NCBI GenBank assembly: GCA_963725215.1
Contig: CAVRXQ010000001.1
Location: 1-64,000 of the forward strand
DNA: 64,000 bases
Direction of reading: 5' to 3'
DNA from: CAVRXQ01 sp963725215
Lineage (GTDB): Bacteria; Actinomycetota; Acidimicrobiia; Acidimicrobiales; Bog-793
Positions 8,195 through 17,075 of this stretch are shown piece by piece. Under the pieces are notes generated by a model that saw only the letters and a program-made list of their open reading frames with translations, was not told the origin of the DNA and ran no database searches. Position 1 is the stretch's first letter, and each line of letters opens with the position of its first letter. Position numbers and translations under genes: made by a program.

Positions 8195-11125
8195 TTACGC
8201 CGGCGCGACCGAGCCGTTCGTGGCGGGAGTCTTATTCGTCGTTGTCTTCTTGGTGGGGCTCGTCGCGTTGACGATCGCGTTGGCTTCACTAAGCAGGCGC
8301 CCAGCGCTCGTGACGTCGGCCTGGTACGTGCCGAGATCGCCGCGCGCGAGTGCCGCTTGCGCGGCCTGGAAGTCGGCGTTCGCCTGCGAGATGTCGAAGC
8401 GCGCCTGCTGGGGAATCTGGCTCGACCGGCCGGTCTGCGACCCGAGCGACGACGGCGCCGAGCCGAAGACGTCCGCCAAGCCTGCGGCCAACGTCGGCTC
8501 CATTTCAATCGCCTTTCCGTAGACGACGATCACGTCCTCGAGTTGGGGGAACGCAGTCTGGCTTGAAGACACGTAGAGCGGGCGGACGTAGATCAACGAG
8601 TCGGCGATCGGAAGGATCTGCACGGTGCCGAGGTACACCTGTGAGCCTTTCGAGTCGAGGAGCGTGATCGCCTTCGAGATCGTCGGATCGGCGCTGATGT
8701 CCACGTTCGCGAGACCGGGTCCGTGGATCGACTGGCCGGGAGTGACGTACGCGGAGAGCGCGCCGTATCGCTTGGGGTCCGAGTTCGCGACGAACAACGC
8801 GCGAAGCGTCTGCAGGCTCTCATCCGACGAGTACGGCACGAGGGGTTCGAGCGCGTCGAAGCTGACCTGGCTCTCTCCCGGCAGCTCCAAGAGCTCGTAG
8901 ACGGGGGTGAACGGCGCCGGCAACCCGTTTATTCCGAGCGCCAGCGACACCGACGGCGATCCGTTCTCCGAGTTCGACGTCTCTGAAAGAGCCCACGCGT
9001 CCGACAGGCTGTAGAAGCCCGAGGCCGAGGTGATGTGGTAACGGCCGTACATCGCGGCCTGGATTTCGAGGAGATCCTGGGGGTAGCGCAGGTGTTCTCG
9101 CAGCACCGGGCTCATGTCCTTCAACGGATGGAAGAGTCCAGGGAAGACGTGTTCGTAGGCACGAATGATTGGGTCGTTCGGCGCAATCACGTAGAACGAC
9201 ATCTTCCCCGTGTACACGTTGACGACGACCTTCACCGCGTCGCGCACGTAATTGAAGCTTCCGGAAAGCCCAGAGCTCAGAGGAAGATCGCCGTTCGCGG
9301 CGGCTTGCGAATAGGGATAGCTGTTGCTCGTCGTGTACGCGTCGAGCATCCAGTCGACCTGTCCGTTCACGATCACCGCATAGGGGTGTGAGTCCACCGA
9401 CAAGAACGGCAGCGCCCTATGCACGCGTGTTTCGATGTCGGGGAGATAGATGAGGCGCGACTTCGGGGTGACCAGGTTCGAGAGCAACAAGTTGAGGTCG
9501 CGGAGGTGGATCGCGAACGCGACCCGGCTGAAGAACCCCGAAATCGGGATCCCTCCACAACCGTGGCAGTGGGCAGTGAAGCTCGACCCGCTCGCCTTCT
9601 GATAGAGCACCTCTGGTTGCTTTGTGTCCGCGATGACGAATGTCTCGTTGCTCGGTGAGTAGTAGATCGAGGGCGTCGTCACGCGCAGCGCCTTTGCCGA
9701 TGACGTCGTCGGGATCCCGCCGACGAGGAAGTTCGGCACATTCGCGGAACTCGTCGTGTTCGCCTGCGCGACCACCGGTGCGTAGCCGTGGGTGAACTGG
9801 AGGTGGGTGTTGACCCAGCTCTGTTGGGCCAAACCGGTCGTGTTCAGCGCTCGCACCCCGACGACAGCGGGGGTGAGCGTGTGGCCGATCATGTATCGGT
9901 CGACATTGAGCGGAGTGATCGAGTAGTAGCCGCGGATCCCCTGGAGCTTCTGGAAGGTAGCGAGCGACGCGATCGGATCCCACAGATACACGTCGCGAAG
10001 CGTCTGCTGGTACTGATCGAGAACGGCGGACGTGAGGTCTTCGTTCGCCGGGAAAGTGTGGCGCGCGACGTTTTCGATCCCCATCGCATATCGAGTCGCC
10101 GCGATGTTGTTAGCGATGTAGGGACGCTCGAGCCGACTCTGCGCGGGAGTGACTCGCAAGGCTTGAAAGATCGCCGGATAGATGACGCCGACCGCCAGGG
10201 CGAGCAGCGCCCAAAGGCCGACCCCGATCCCCGGCAGCACGACGGAACGCTGATAGACGTTTACGCTGAACAAGACGAACGCGATCAACGACACGATCGC
10301 GAGCAACGTCATCGCCGGCAGGCGAACGTGGACGTCGGTGTAGCCCGCTCCCTGCACGACGCCGTTCGTCGACAGATCGAGCACGTAGCGGTCCACGTAG
10401 TAGTAGGCCCATGCACGTTCGAGCGCCAACAGTGCGAGGATCAGCGAAAGATGCGCCACGGCGCGTCCCTCCACGCGCGCACCCCGGCTGAAGCGGATCG
10501 CCCCGTTCAAGAAATACGCGACCGCAGTCACGATGAACACCACGACGAGCGCAGTGAAGATCCAGTCGACGAGGAACGAAAGGAAGGGCAAACGAAAGAC
10601 GAAGAAGCTGGCGTCGCGGTGGAACAACGGGTCCAGCCGGTTGAACGGCCACGCGTTCTCGAACAGGACCCAGTGCTGCCACTGCCCCGACGCACCCGCT
10701 CCAAGGATCAACGCGATGACGAACGAAATCACCGTCCTCAAAAGGCGCGCGTACGGGCCGACCGTCGACTGGTAACGCCGAACGAGTTCGTTGTCGGGCC
10801 CCAAGAACGCGGCTCTCGGCGCGACCGCGTCGACGACCGCCAACGACGCCCACAAGACGGCCCAGGCGATGACGACGAAGACCGCGGAGAGCGCGATCTT
10901 CGTCACGACGACCTGCGACCACACCTCCCCGATTCCGCTGTAGTGAAACCACAAGAAATCCGCGTAGAAGCCGGCGACACCCTGGACGACGAAGAACAAG
11001 ACGATGAGCGCCGCGATGACGACGGCGATGATGAGGTTGCGACGACGCGCCCTCGGCCGGGCAGGTTGATCGGTTGGAACTCGCAATGCAATTAGCGCGA
11101 TGTGGGCACGATCACGCAGCGGCAT
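8195..11125 (-). CDS. UPF0182 family large membrane protein (COG1615)
   Basis: About 976 residues from the ATG at 11125. Seven membrane helices occupy about the first 330 residues (for example LIIAVVIAALIVLFFVVQG, FVIALILGAGA and LWALLALAVGVIYP). A roughly 600-residue extracytoplasmic domain follows, with family landmarks FLWFHYSGIGEVW, LERPYIANNIAATRYAMG, LPSLMKD-like stretches and LIYVRPLYV. The tail is helical and rich in Thr, Asn and Ala. The family is widespread in Actinomycetota, Cyanobacteria and some archaea, and I know of no established function. The chosen ATG overlaps the upstream gene by 34 bases; a TTG at 11086 would remove the overlap. Gene order YlbL-like protease, DivIVA-like protein, UPF0182 suggests one envelope-related transcript. 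Confidence 0.9.
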   Translation of the reverse strand: MPLRDRAHIALIALRVPTDQPARPRARRRNLIIAVVIAALIVLFFVVQGVAGFYADFLWFHYSGIGEVWSQVVVTKIALSAVFVVIAWAVLWASLAVVDAVAPRAAFLGPDNELVRRYQSTVGPYARLLRTVISFVIALILGAGASGQWQHWVLFENAWPFNRLDPLFHRDASFFVFRLPFLSFLVDWIFTALVVVFIVTAVAYFLNGAIRFSRGARVEGRAVAHLSLILALLALERAWAYYYVDRYVLDLSTNGVVQGAGYTDVHVRLPAMTLLAIVSLIAFVLFSVNVYQRSVVLPGIGVGLWALLALAVGVIYPAIFQALRVTPAQSRLERPYIANNIAATRYAMGIENVARHTFPANEDLTSAVLDQYQQTLRDVYLWDPIASLATFQKLQGIRGYYSITPLNVDRYMIGHTLTPAVVGVRALNTTGLAQQSWVNTHLQFTHGYAPVVAQANTTSSANVPNFLVGGIPTTSSAKALRVTTPSIYYSPSNETFVIADTKQPEVLYQKASGSSFTAHCHGCGGIPISGFFSRVAFAIHLRDLNLLLSNLVTPKSRLIYLPDIETRVHRALPFLSVDSHPYAVIVNGQVDWMLDAYTTSNSYPYSQAAANGDLPLSSGLSGSFNYVRDAVKVVVNVYTGKMSFYVIAPNDPIIRAYEHVFPGLFHPLKDMSPVLREHLRYPQDLLEIQAAMYGRYHITSASGFYSLSDAWALSETSNSENGSPSVSLALGINGLPAPFTPVYELLELPGESQVSFDALEPLVPYSSDESLQTLRALFVANSDPKRYGALSAYVTPGQSIHGPGLANVDISADPTISKAITLLDSKGSQVYLGTVQILPIADSLIYVRPLYVSSSQTAFPQLEDVIVVYGKAIEMEPTLAAGLADVFGSAPSSLGSQTGRSSQIPQQARFDISQANADFQAAQAALARGDLGTYQADVTSAGRLLSEANAIVNATSPTKKTTTNKTPATNGSVAPA

Positions 11126-12873
11126 CCGCCGTGCGCGGGCGGATGGATCTGGCCGGTCGGAAAGGCCGAGCCAGCCGTTACGACCCCAGCGAGTTCGTCG
11201 TCCTCGCAATCCGAGCAGCGCAGCGTCCCGTCGTCGGCAACCCACGAGACCGCCGCGTTGGAGCGCTTCGCGACCGCCATCACGCCTTCTGAGAAGGCGG
11301 CCACCGCGTGGTCGGTCGCCGCGTCTTCGACGCGCTCACCCTTCCAGTCGCGATACACCGCCCCCACTGCGTTCTGGTACGAGCCGGATTCCGGAGCACC
11401 CGGGCGCAAGGCGTCCTCGAGACGTCTCGCGATCGCGGAGGCGATCTCTCCGCCTAGCCGGTCAGCAACTCCGAGCGCAGCCGAATGCGCCGCTGCGTCG
11501 AGTTCCCCCGCTGACATCGCGGTCGACTTTGAACCGAGGCGAGCGGTGGCGAAGTTTGCGCCCGCTTTGTACGAAGCGGCGAACCCGGGCGTCGTCGCTT
11601 CGGCGAGACCCTTCGCCGATTCCTCGATCGAGATCACCTCGACGGGATTCGTTCCCCTCCTGAGCGAGCGCAGTCGGTCGAGGAGGTCGTTCTGTTCGAC
11701 CCGCAGGGCGCGCTTCAACTCATGGATGAGCTCGTCTTTCGGAGACTCGAAGAATCCGTCCCGTTCCAGCAGCACCTCCGCGCGCGCCGAGCTCAGCGCG
11801 TCGTCCAATCTCGAATCCGTCGCGGCCTCCGCGGCACCGTCGGAAGTCATGGCGGCGCCTTCGGAGGATTCGGAAGGTGCATCTGAGGTGGTTGACCGCG
11901 CAGAAGCACGCGCGCCCGAATGGTCGCGGCGACGACGCTTAATTGGCTCGGCCGTCTCGGATTCGGCGGTGGCCGCCCGCAGCTTTGCGAAGAGCTCGTC
12001 GACGCCCTCGCTCTCTGCGCCGGGCGTTATTTCATCGGCGCCGTGTCGCGAATCGTCCGCGGGCAATTCCTCGGCAACCACGACCGAGCTTGCACCTTCG
12101 TCGGCCGGTTCTCGTACGGTGGGCTCGATCGCTGTCGGTGTAATCGCTCTGTTCGCGGACGCAGTCGGTAATTCGGCCGGTGGCTGTTCGGCATCCATGC
12201 GGCGCCTCGCGACTTCGGCGGCCGAACGCGCCTCATTGTCGGATGCGAACAGCTTCTCGCGCACGTCTGCGATCGCGTCGGCGACGTGGGCAACCGCCGA
12301 ATAGAGGCTCTCCTTACCAGCCTGAAGTTGGTCGATCTGTGCGACGAGCGACCGACGGCGCTCCGTGAGGTCGCCGAGGATCTTGCGCCGAAGTCCGCGC
12401 GCTTCTTCGACCATCGCACGCCCCTCGGTGCGCGCGGACTCGATTGCGTTCTGGGCGCTTTGGCGCGCCTCACCGATGATCGTCGACGCTTCGGTTTCCG
12501 CCCGACCGCGAACTTCGCGTCCTGCCGCTTCAGCGTCGGAGACGATTTGACCGGCGCGCGATTCCGCCTTCGCCAGCACTTCGGCACCGGCGGCGTGGGC
12601 GGCGTGGAGAATCTTGGTGGTCTCCGATCCGACGGCTGCGGACAGGGTCTCTTCGTCGAACGAGGGGGACTTCGCCTTGCGCTCTGCTTCGCCGAGGCGT
12701 GCAACGAGGTCGGCCTCCCGCGTGCGGACGCCGCGCAGATGTTGTGCGATCTCGGCGAGGAAGCGTTTGACGGCGCTTGGGTCGTAGCCACGTCGAACGG
12801 TCGGGAATTCCCGATTCGCCACTGCCTCTGGGTCGGGGTTACGCGAAGAGATCGATACCTGCGGTTCTTCCAT
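11092..12873 (-). CDS. DivIVA-domain coiled-coil protein with phage Mu gpF-like (capsid morphogenesis) C-terminus
   Basis: 593 residues. The N-terminus (about 20-65: REFPTVRRGYDPSAVKRFL) is a DivIVA-type membrane-curvature domain. It is followed by a long coiled coil (to about 230) and an acidic, low-complexity linker (about 230-380). A helical segment (about 390-530) contains GFAASYKAGANFATARLG. The end holds DGTLRCSDCEDDE and HPPAHGGCRC: C553, C556, H577, H581, C584 and C586. That Cys/His pattern matches the end of phage Mu F-like minor head proteins (CxxC, then HP..H..CRC). DivIVA proteins organise polar growth and septation; a virion-assembly motif at the end is not expected. The gene is 18 bases after the protease gene and overlaps UPF0182. 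No other phage gene is nearby, so it is a resident fusion rather than part of a prophage. Confidence 0.75.
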   Translation of the reverse strand: MEEPQVSISSRNPDPEAVANREFPTVRRGYDPSAVKRFLAEIAQHLRGVRTREADLVARLGEAERKAKSPSFDEETLSAAVGSETTKILHAAHAAGAEVLAKAESRAGQIVSDAEAAGREVRGRAETEASTIIGEARQSAQNAIESARTEGRAMVEEARGLRRKILGDLTERRRSLVAQIDQLQAGKESLYSAVAHVADAIADVREKLFASDNEARSAAEVARRRMDAEQPPAELPTASANRAITPTAIEPTVREPADEGASSVVVAEELPADDSRHGADEITPGAESEGVDELFAKLRAATAESETAEPIKRRRRDHSGARASARSTTSDAPSESSEGAAMTSDGAAEAATDSRLDDALSSARAEVLLERDGFFESPKDELIHELKRALRVEQNDLLDRLRSLRRGTNPVEVISIEESAKGLAEATTPGFAASYKAGANFATARLGSKSTAMSAGELDAAAHSAALGVADRLGGEIASAIARRLEDALRPGAPESGSYQNAVGAVYRDWKGERVEDAATDHAVAAFSEGVMAVAKRSNAAVSWVADDGTLRCSDCEDDELAGVVTAGSAFPTGQIHPPAHGGCRCVIVPTSR

Positions 12874-12891
12874 TCCGAGCGAGCCTACGAC

Positions 12892-14094
12892 TCAGACACG
12901 GCCGGCGGACGGCTCGAGCCTGCCGCCGAGTCCTTCGAGCGCCGAGACGGCCTGTCCGATCGACGAGACGTCGATGATCTTGAGGTGCGGCCCGGCGTTC
13001 GCGCGCGCTGCTTGCAATCCCGACGGCGGCACCAGGAACACCTCGGCGCCCGCAGCACGCACGGCCCGGGTCTTTTCGGCGACCCCGCCCACGGCACCGA
13101 CCGACCCGTCATTCGACATCGTGCCGGTCGCCGCGACCCGCGCGCCCCCAGTCAGGTCCTTGCGGTCGAGTTTTTCGATCAGCCCGAGGGTGAACGACAA
13201 ACCCGCCGAGGGTCCGACGATCCCGCCAGAAGAGAGCTTCACCACGAACGGCAAGGCGGCGTTGCGGTACGTCTGGACGACGTCGAAGGGAAGGCAGCCC
13301 CGCACTTTTCCTTGCTTCGTCACCGGACGCGCGACATGCCCTCCCGAGGGCACGCACTCGAGGACCGATCCCGTCGCCTTCGTCGAACGTGCGAGATCAC
13401 CAAGTCGGTAGGTGCGCGTCGTCGTCTTTTCTTTTCCGAGCGCATGGAAAGTGAGTGAGAAGACTGACCCCGCCGTTCGCGCAGAGATCGCCCGAGTCAG
13501 TTGTGTCGCTGTAAGGGCGCTTTGTCCATCCGCGGCGACGATCACTGACCCGACATCGGGGGCTTGCGTGTTTTTCGTACCGGGTTCGGTCGCGTAGACC
13601 GCAGTGCCGTTGGCGATCGCCCGGGTGTCGTACCCGAGCGTGCGTAGCGCGACGAGCGTCGCGGCTTGGCGCGCGTTCGCCATGTCGATCACGCCCTCCT
13701 CGGTGTACGCGGAGTTGTTCTGTCCGCCCGTGAGCGCTGCCGAGCCGATGATCGCCGAGCTGTCGTGCAACTCGTAATAGACGTAACCGAGCGCGGAGAG
13801 CGGCGTGAGATCGACGTCTGTGAGGATCACCGAGCCTTTATGCGAATGCGATCGGGCACCGGGAACCGAGATCAGCGTTCCGATATTGAAAGCGTGACCG
13901 GGTGTGATCGCGTAGTACGGAACGCTCCAGCGGCTCGCGATGAACACTGCTGCGCCGAGCACAACCACGATCGAGATCGCGACCCGCAGCCCTCGTCGGA
14001 GTCGCTTCGGGGCCTCGTTCGCGTCAGAGCTGACCTCTCGCTGCGCCACCTGCTCGTTGTCATCGACCGCGACGTGCTCGTCATCGGTCGGCAT
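12892..14094 (-). CDS. YlbL-like PDZ/Lon-type serine protease, membrane anchored
   Basis: 400 residues: a cytoplasmic N-terminus, one membrane helix (about 33-54, VAISIVVVLGAAVFIASRW), the PYYAITPGHAFNI motif typical of YlbL-type proteins, a PDZ-like middle (about 170-230, VGSVIVAADGQSALTATQL) and a C-terminal Lon-type protease domain. The catalytic serine lies in GGIVGPSAGLSFTLGLI and the lysine in GGVAEKTRAVRAAGAEV, giving the Ser-Lys dyad. Proteins of this group cleave membrane or extracytoplasmic substrates; Bacillus YlbL is linked to release from a DNA-damage division arrest. It is the first gene of the operon with the DivIVA-like protein and UPF0182, which would suit a role in division or shape control. 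Confidence 0.9.
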   Translation of the reverse strand: MPTDDEHVAVDDNEQVAQREVSSDANEAPKRLRRGLRVAISIVVVLGAAVFIASRWSVPYYAITPGHAFNIGTLISVPGARSHSHKGSVILTDVDLTPLSALGYVYYELHDSSAIIGSAALTGGQNNSAYTEEGVIDMANARQAATLVALRTLGYDTRAIANGTAVYATEPGTKNTQAPDVGSVIVAADGQSALTATQLTRAISARTAGSVFSLTFHALGKEKTTTRTYRLGDLARSTKATGSVLECVPSGGHVARPVTKQGKVRGCLPFDVVQTYRNAALPFVVKLSSGGIVGPSAGLSFTLGLIEKLDRKDLTGGARVAATGTMSNDGSVGAVGGVAEKTRAVRAAGAEVFLVPPSGLQAARANAGPHLKIIDVSSIGQAVSALEGLGGRLEPSAGRV

Positions 14095-14126
14095 CGCCCG
14101 TAGCCTGCCACGGGAACCTAAGTGAA

Positions 14127-14762
14127 ATGATCGCGGACGACGAGACCCAGCGGGGCGTGCCGAACGACGCGATCGAACGACGCGTCGAGGCGGCCGGCGC
14201 TGGATTGCGCGGCGACGAAGACACGGTTCGCGCTCTGCTCTCGGATTCCGACGCGAAGGTCCGCTCGGCTGCGTATGGCGCGCTCGTGCGACTCGGGGCG
14301 GCGAGCGCAGACGACGTTGCCCGGGCGATCGCCGATCCCGACCCCGTCGTACGCCGAAGCATCTGCGAGCTCGCGGCGCGACTGCCAGGCGCGGACTTCA
14401 CGCCGCTCCTCGGCGATCCCGACCCCGCCGTCGTCGAGGCGGCGGCGTACGCCCTCGGCGAGACAGGGGCACGACAAACGACGCCGCTCCTCGCGGCGAC
14501 GGCGATACAGCACCCGGATCCCTTGTGTCGTGAGGCGGCGGTTGCAGCGCTCGGCGCGATCGGCGATCCGGCGGGGAAATGGGCGGTCCTGGGCGCGCTC
14601 TCCGACGCGCCGGCGATCAGGCGGCGGGCGGTCGTCGCCCTCTCGGCGTTCGAGGGTCCCGACGTCGAAGTCGCGCTGGTGGAGCACCTTTCTGATCGCG
14701 ATTGGCAGACCCGCCAGGCGGCGGCGGACGTTTTAGGCGTCAGCGAGAGCGAGCCACGCTGA
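14127..14762 (+). CDS. HEAT-repeat (PBS-lyase-like repeat) protein
   Basis: 211 residues built almost entirely of 30-residue helical repeats, each with a D.D..VR..A or DPDP.V pattern: LLSDSDAKVRSAAYGAL, AIADPDPVVRRSICEL, LLGDPDPAVVEAAAYAL, HPDPLCREAAVAALGAIGDP and HLSDRDWQTRQAAADVLG. Such repeats form a curved scaffold for binding proteins; nothing suggests an active lyase. There is no signal peptide, so it is cytoplasmic. It starts 32 bases from the divergent YlbL-like gene and its 3' end overlaps the convergent mreB-like gene by 23 bases. The partner is unknown; the shape-related neighbours are the only hint. Confidence 0.8.
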   Translation: MIADDETQRGVPNDAIERRVEAAGAGLRGDEDTVRALLSDSDAKVRSAAYGALVRLGAASADDVARAIADPDPVVRRSICELAARLPGADFTPLLGDPDPAVVEAAAYALGETGARQTTPLLAATAIQHPDPLCREAAVAALGAIGDPAGKWAVLGALSDAPAIRRRAVVALSAFEGPDVEVALVEHLSDRDWQTRQAAADVLGVSESEPR

Positions 14763-15747
14763 CGGCGTAAGAGAGGCCGTCGACGATTCCGAGACAGCGC
14801 GCCGCGCCGAGAACCGCGGCCCGGCCCCCGTCTGTCGCGATGTGCACGGGCAGGCCGGTCGCCTTAGCCAAGCGTTCGTCGAAGCCGCGCAATAACGCGC
14901 CGCCGCCGGCGAGCAACACGCCGGAGGTCAAGAGGTCGTTCACGAGCTCGGGAGGCGCCTCGGTGATCACGGTCACCACAGCATCGAGGATCGGCGTGAT
15001 GAGCTCTTCGAAGATCGGCCTGATCTCGAGCGAGCCGACGACAGCGCTCGTCTGGCGCCCTGTTTTCACTTCTCTCCCCGTCACCTCAGCGTTTTCCTCT
15101 CGCGCACCGCCCGAAAGCGTGCCGATCGCAATCCGGATCGACTCGGCGGTCGGTCGGTCGACGAGGATCCCGTGTGCTCTCGCTAGGTGGGCGCGGATCG
15201 CGTCGTCGAAATCGTCGGCTCCTCGAGCGAACGAGGCCGCCGTGACGAGTCCGCCGAGGGCAAGCACTCCGACGTCTGTCGTTCCAGCGCCGACATCGGC
15301 GACCATCGATCCCGTCGGTTCATCGATCGGAAGGCCGGCGCCGATCGCGCACGCGGTCGGTTGGGCGAGAAACAGGACCCCCCTCGCGCCGGCGCGGCGG
15401 ATCGAGCGTTCGAGGGCACGGTTTTGGACCTTCGTCGCGCCGACGTGGGTGCAGACGAGGACCCGCGGGTGCGACATCCGGGAGACGCCCGCCCGCCGGA
15501 GGGCCTCGGCAAGAACCGCCTCGACGAGGTCGATGTCGACGAGCTGGCCATTTCGCATCGGACGCTGGATGCGGACCCGTCCCGACGCCCTGGCGCCGTG
15601 TCCGAGCGCCTCACGCCCGAAGGCGACGATTTTGCCCGAGTCGCGGTCGACTGCCGCGATCGTCGGCTCTTCGACAACAAGCGTCCCGCTCGCGTCGGCG
15701 ATGCGCGTCCACGCCGTGCCGAGGTCGAGCGCGAGTTCCGCACTCAT
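14740..15747 (-). CDS. mreB: Divergent MreB/Mbl-family bacterial actin
   Basis: 335 residues, a normal MreB length, from the ATG at 15747 preceded by GAGGAGCGCG. MreB filaments guide cell-wall synthesis under the membrane. The actin-fold landmarks are present but altered. Phosphate 1 is LALDLGTAWTRI (usual DLGTANT). The second phosphate loop is VADVGAGTTDVGV (usual DIGGGTT). The stretch FLAQPTACAIGAGLPIDEP has Gln where MreB has the Glu of EEP, the residue tied to ATP hydrolysis. Adenosine-loop LLAGGGALLRGFDERLAKATG is kept. No mreC or mreD lies nearby; instead it is divergent from an HtrA-like pseudoprotease. It may be a specialised or slow-hydrolysing paralogue. The family call is firm, the activity inferred. 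Confidence 0.85.
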   Translation of the reverse strand: MSAELALDLGTAWTRIADASGTLVVEEPTIAAVDRDSGKIVAFGREALGHGARASGRVRIQRPMRNGQLVDIDLVEAVLAEALRRAGVSRMSHPRVLVCTHVGATKVQNRALERSIRRAGARGVLFLAQPTACAIGAGLPIDEPTGSMVADVGAGTTDVGVLALGGLVTAASFARGADDFDDAIRAHLARAHGILVDRPTAESIRIAIGTLSGGAREENAEVTGREVKTGRQTSAVVGSLEIRPIFEELITPILDAVVTVITEAPPELVNDLLTSGVLLAGGGALLRGFDERLAKATGLPVHIATDGGRAAVLGAARCLGIVDGLSYAVSVARSR

Positions 15748-15874
15748 CTTTTCGCGCTCCTCCGCACGGTTCGGAATCGTACGGGTCGCGCAGAGGGTCC
15801 CCGACCGTCTCAAGTGGGCTTCGCCCACGGTCGCGACGCGCCGGACGCCACGTCTGTGGATAGCGTTACCCCGC

Positions 15875-17050
15875 GTGACCGCCCGCTCAGGGGCTTTTGA
15901 CGAGGGTCCGGAAGAGGATCCCTCTTCGCCCCTCCTCCCGCCGCAAGACCGCATCTGGCGTCATCCGTCAGAGATCGACCCGCTCGCGCTCCGGCCCGAC
16001 GCGCACCGACGTCGCTGGCTCTTAAGTCACCCGTCGCGTCGCAGCGTCCTCACAGCCGGAATCGTCGGCGCGCTGATCGCGTCAGCGGTCGCCGCGATCG
16101 CGACACATCTCGCCGATTCGATCTCGACCGCGCCACCGCCGAAGATCGTCAACCCCCCGACGCGCATTGTGCCGAGTCACGCGGCGGCCTTCCCGATGAG
16201 CGCCGAGATGCAAGCGGCGGTGCACCGGGTCGCCGGGGCCCTCGCGACGGTCGAGGCAACAACAGGCGCCGCGCGCACGAGCGTCCTCGGGGCCGTCATC
16301 AGCTCGGGAGGGCTGCTCATTGTTCCCTCCCGGGGGGTCGCCGGGGCACAGAGCCTGCTCGTCACCCTCGCCAACGGCGACGTCTACGTCGGCTACCTCG
16401 TCGGAGCCGATCCCCGCTCGGGCCTCGCCGTGGTCCGGATCAACGGGGCGGGCGACCTCCAGACCGTGACGCTCTCTCGGTCTCCCGTCCTCGAGCCGTC
16501 CTTGGCACTAGCCCTGTGGTGGCCGGGCCACGAATCGATCGTGATCGGGATGATCCGCGACACGCATTCGACCGTCCGAATCGCCGGAACCGCGGTCATC
16601 GGCGCGATGACTGGAGTATTCGCCCCCTCACACTGTCCAAACGGGTCGGCGCTTTTGAGCTCTGCCGGCGCGATCGACGGCATCGTCGTCGGACACGCGA
16701 AGAGCGCGGCGGTGGTTGCTCCGGCGTGGCTCGCGTCGATCGTCGCGCGCGACATCGTCTCCGAGGGCCGGGTCGCGCACGGGTGGCTCGGGGTACGCGG
16801 GGTGACCGATCCCCTCGCTCCTGGCGGCGTCCGCATCGTGTCGATCGCGAAGGGAAGCGCACTGCGCCGCGACGGCGTGCGCCCGGGCGACGTGATCGTC
16901 GCCTTCGGGCCGGTTCACATCCGCTCGATCGAGGACCTCCAAGCCCGCCTGTACGGTCTGCACGCCGGGGAGCGCGTCACGCTGAGCGTCGACGAGAACG
17001 GCGTCATGCGGAGACGTTCCGTCACTCTCGCCGCGACGGCGAACCCCTGA
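15875..17050 (+). CDS. HtrA-like trypsin-fold PDZ protein lacking the catalytic triad
   Basis: 391 residues from a GTG. A cytoplasmic N-terminus with DRIWRHPSEI leads to a membrane helix (about 57-78, SVLTAGIVGALIASAVAAIA). An extracytoplasmic trypsin-like domain (about 105-300) and a C-terminal PDZ domain (about 300-391: GVRIVSIAKGSALRRDGVRPG, GDVIVAFGPVHIRS) follow. At the positions of the HtrA triad the sequence reads SRGVAGA instead of NHVVAGA, SGLAVV instead of TDLAVV, and CPNGSALL instead of GNSGGPLL. His, Asp and Ser all appear lost. It is probably a binding or scaffold relative of HtrA. It is divergent from the mreB-like gene and followed 25 bases later by two small membrane genes, probably on the same transcript. 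Confidence 0.8.
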   Translation: MTARSGAFDEGPEEDPSSPLLPPQDRIWRHPSEIDPLALRPDAHRRRWLLSHPSRRSVLTAGIVGALIASAVAAIATHLADSISTAPPPKIVNPPTRIVPSHAAAFPMSAEMQAAVHRVAGALATVEATTGAARTSVLGAVISSGGLLIVPSRGVAGAQSLLVTLANGDVYVGYLVGADPRSGLAVVRINGAGDLQTVTLSRSPVLEPSLALALWWPGHESIVIGMIRDTHSTVRIAGTAVIGAMTGVFAPSHCPNGSALLSSAGAIDGIVVGHAKSAAVVAPAWLASIVARDIVSEGRVAHGWLGVRGVTDPLAPGGVRIVSIAKGSALRRDGVRPGDVIVAFGPVHIRSIEDLQARLYGLHAGERVTLSVDENGVMRRRSVTLAATANP

Positions 17051-17075
17051 CGCGACCCTCGCGACTCTCCTTGTC

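Noticed and set aside
9788..11095. A long plus-strand open frame opposite the UPF0182 gene, rich in Arg, Asp and Glu
   Set aside because: Its composition is that of the antisense of a GC-rich gene, and it has no recognisable fold or start site. The same holds for the frames opposite pcrA and opposite icd/metF.
11092..12873. Remnant prophage because of the capsid-like motif
   Set aside because: The surrounding genes are chromosomal envelope genes with no terminase, portal, tail or integrase, and the motif is part of a complete DivIVA protein.
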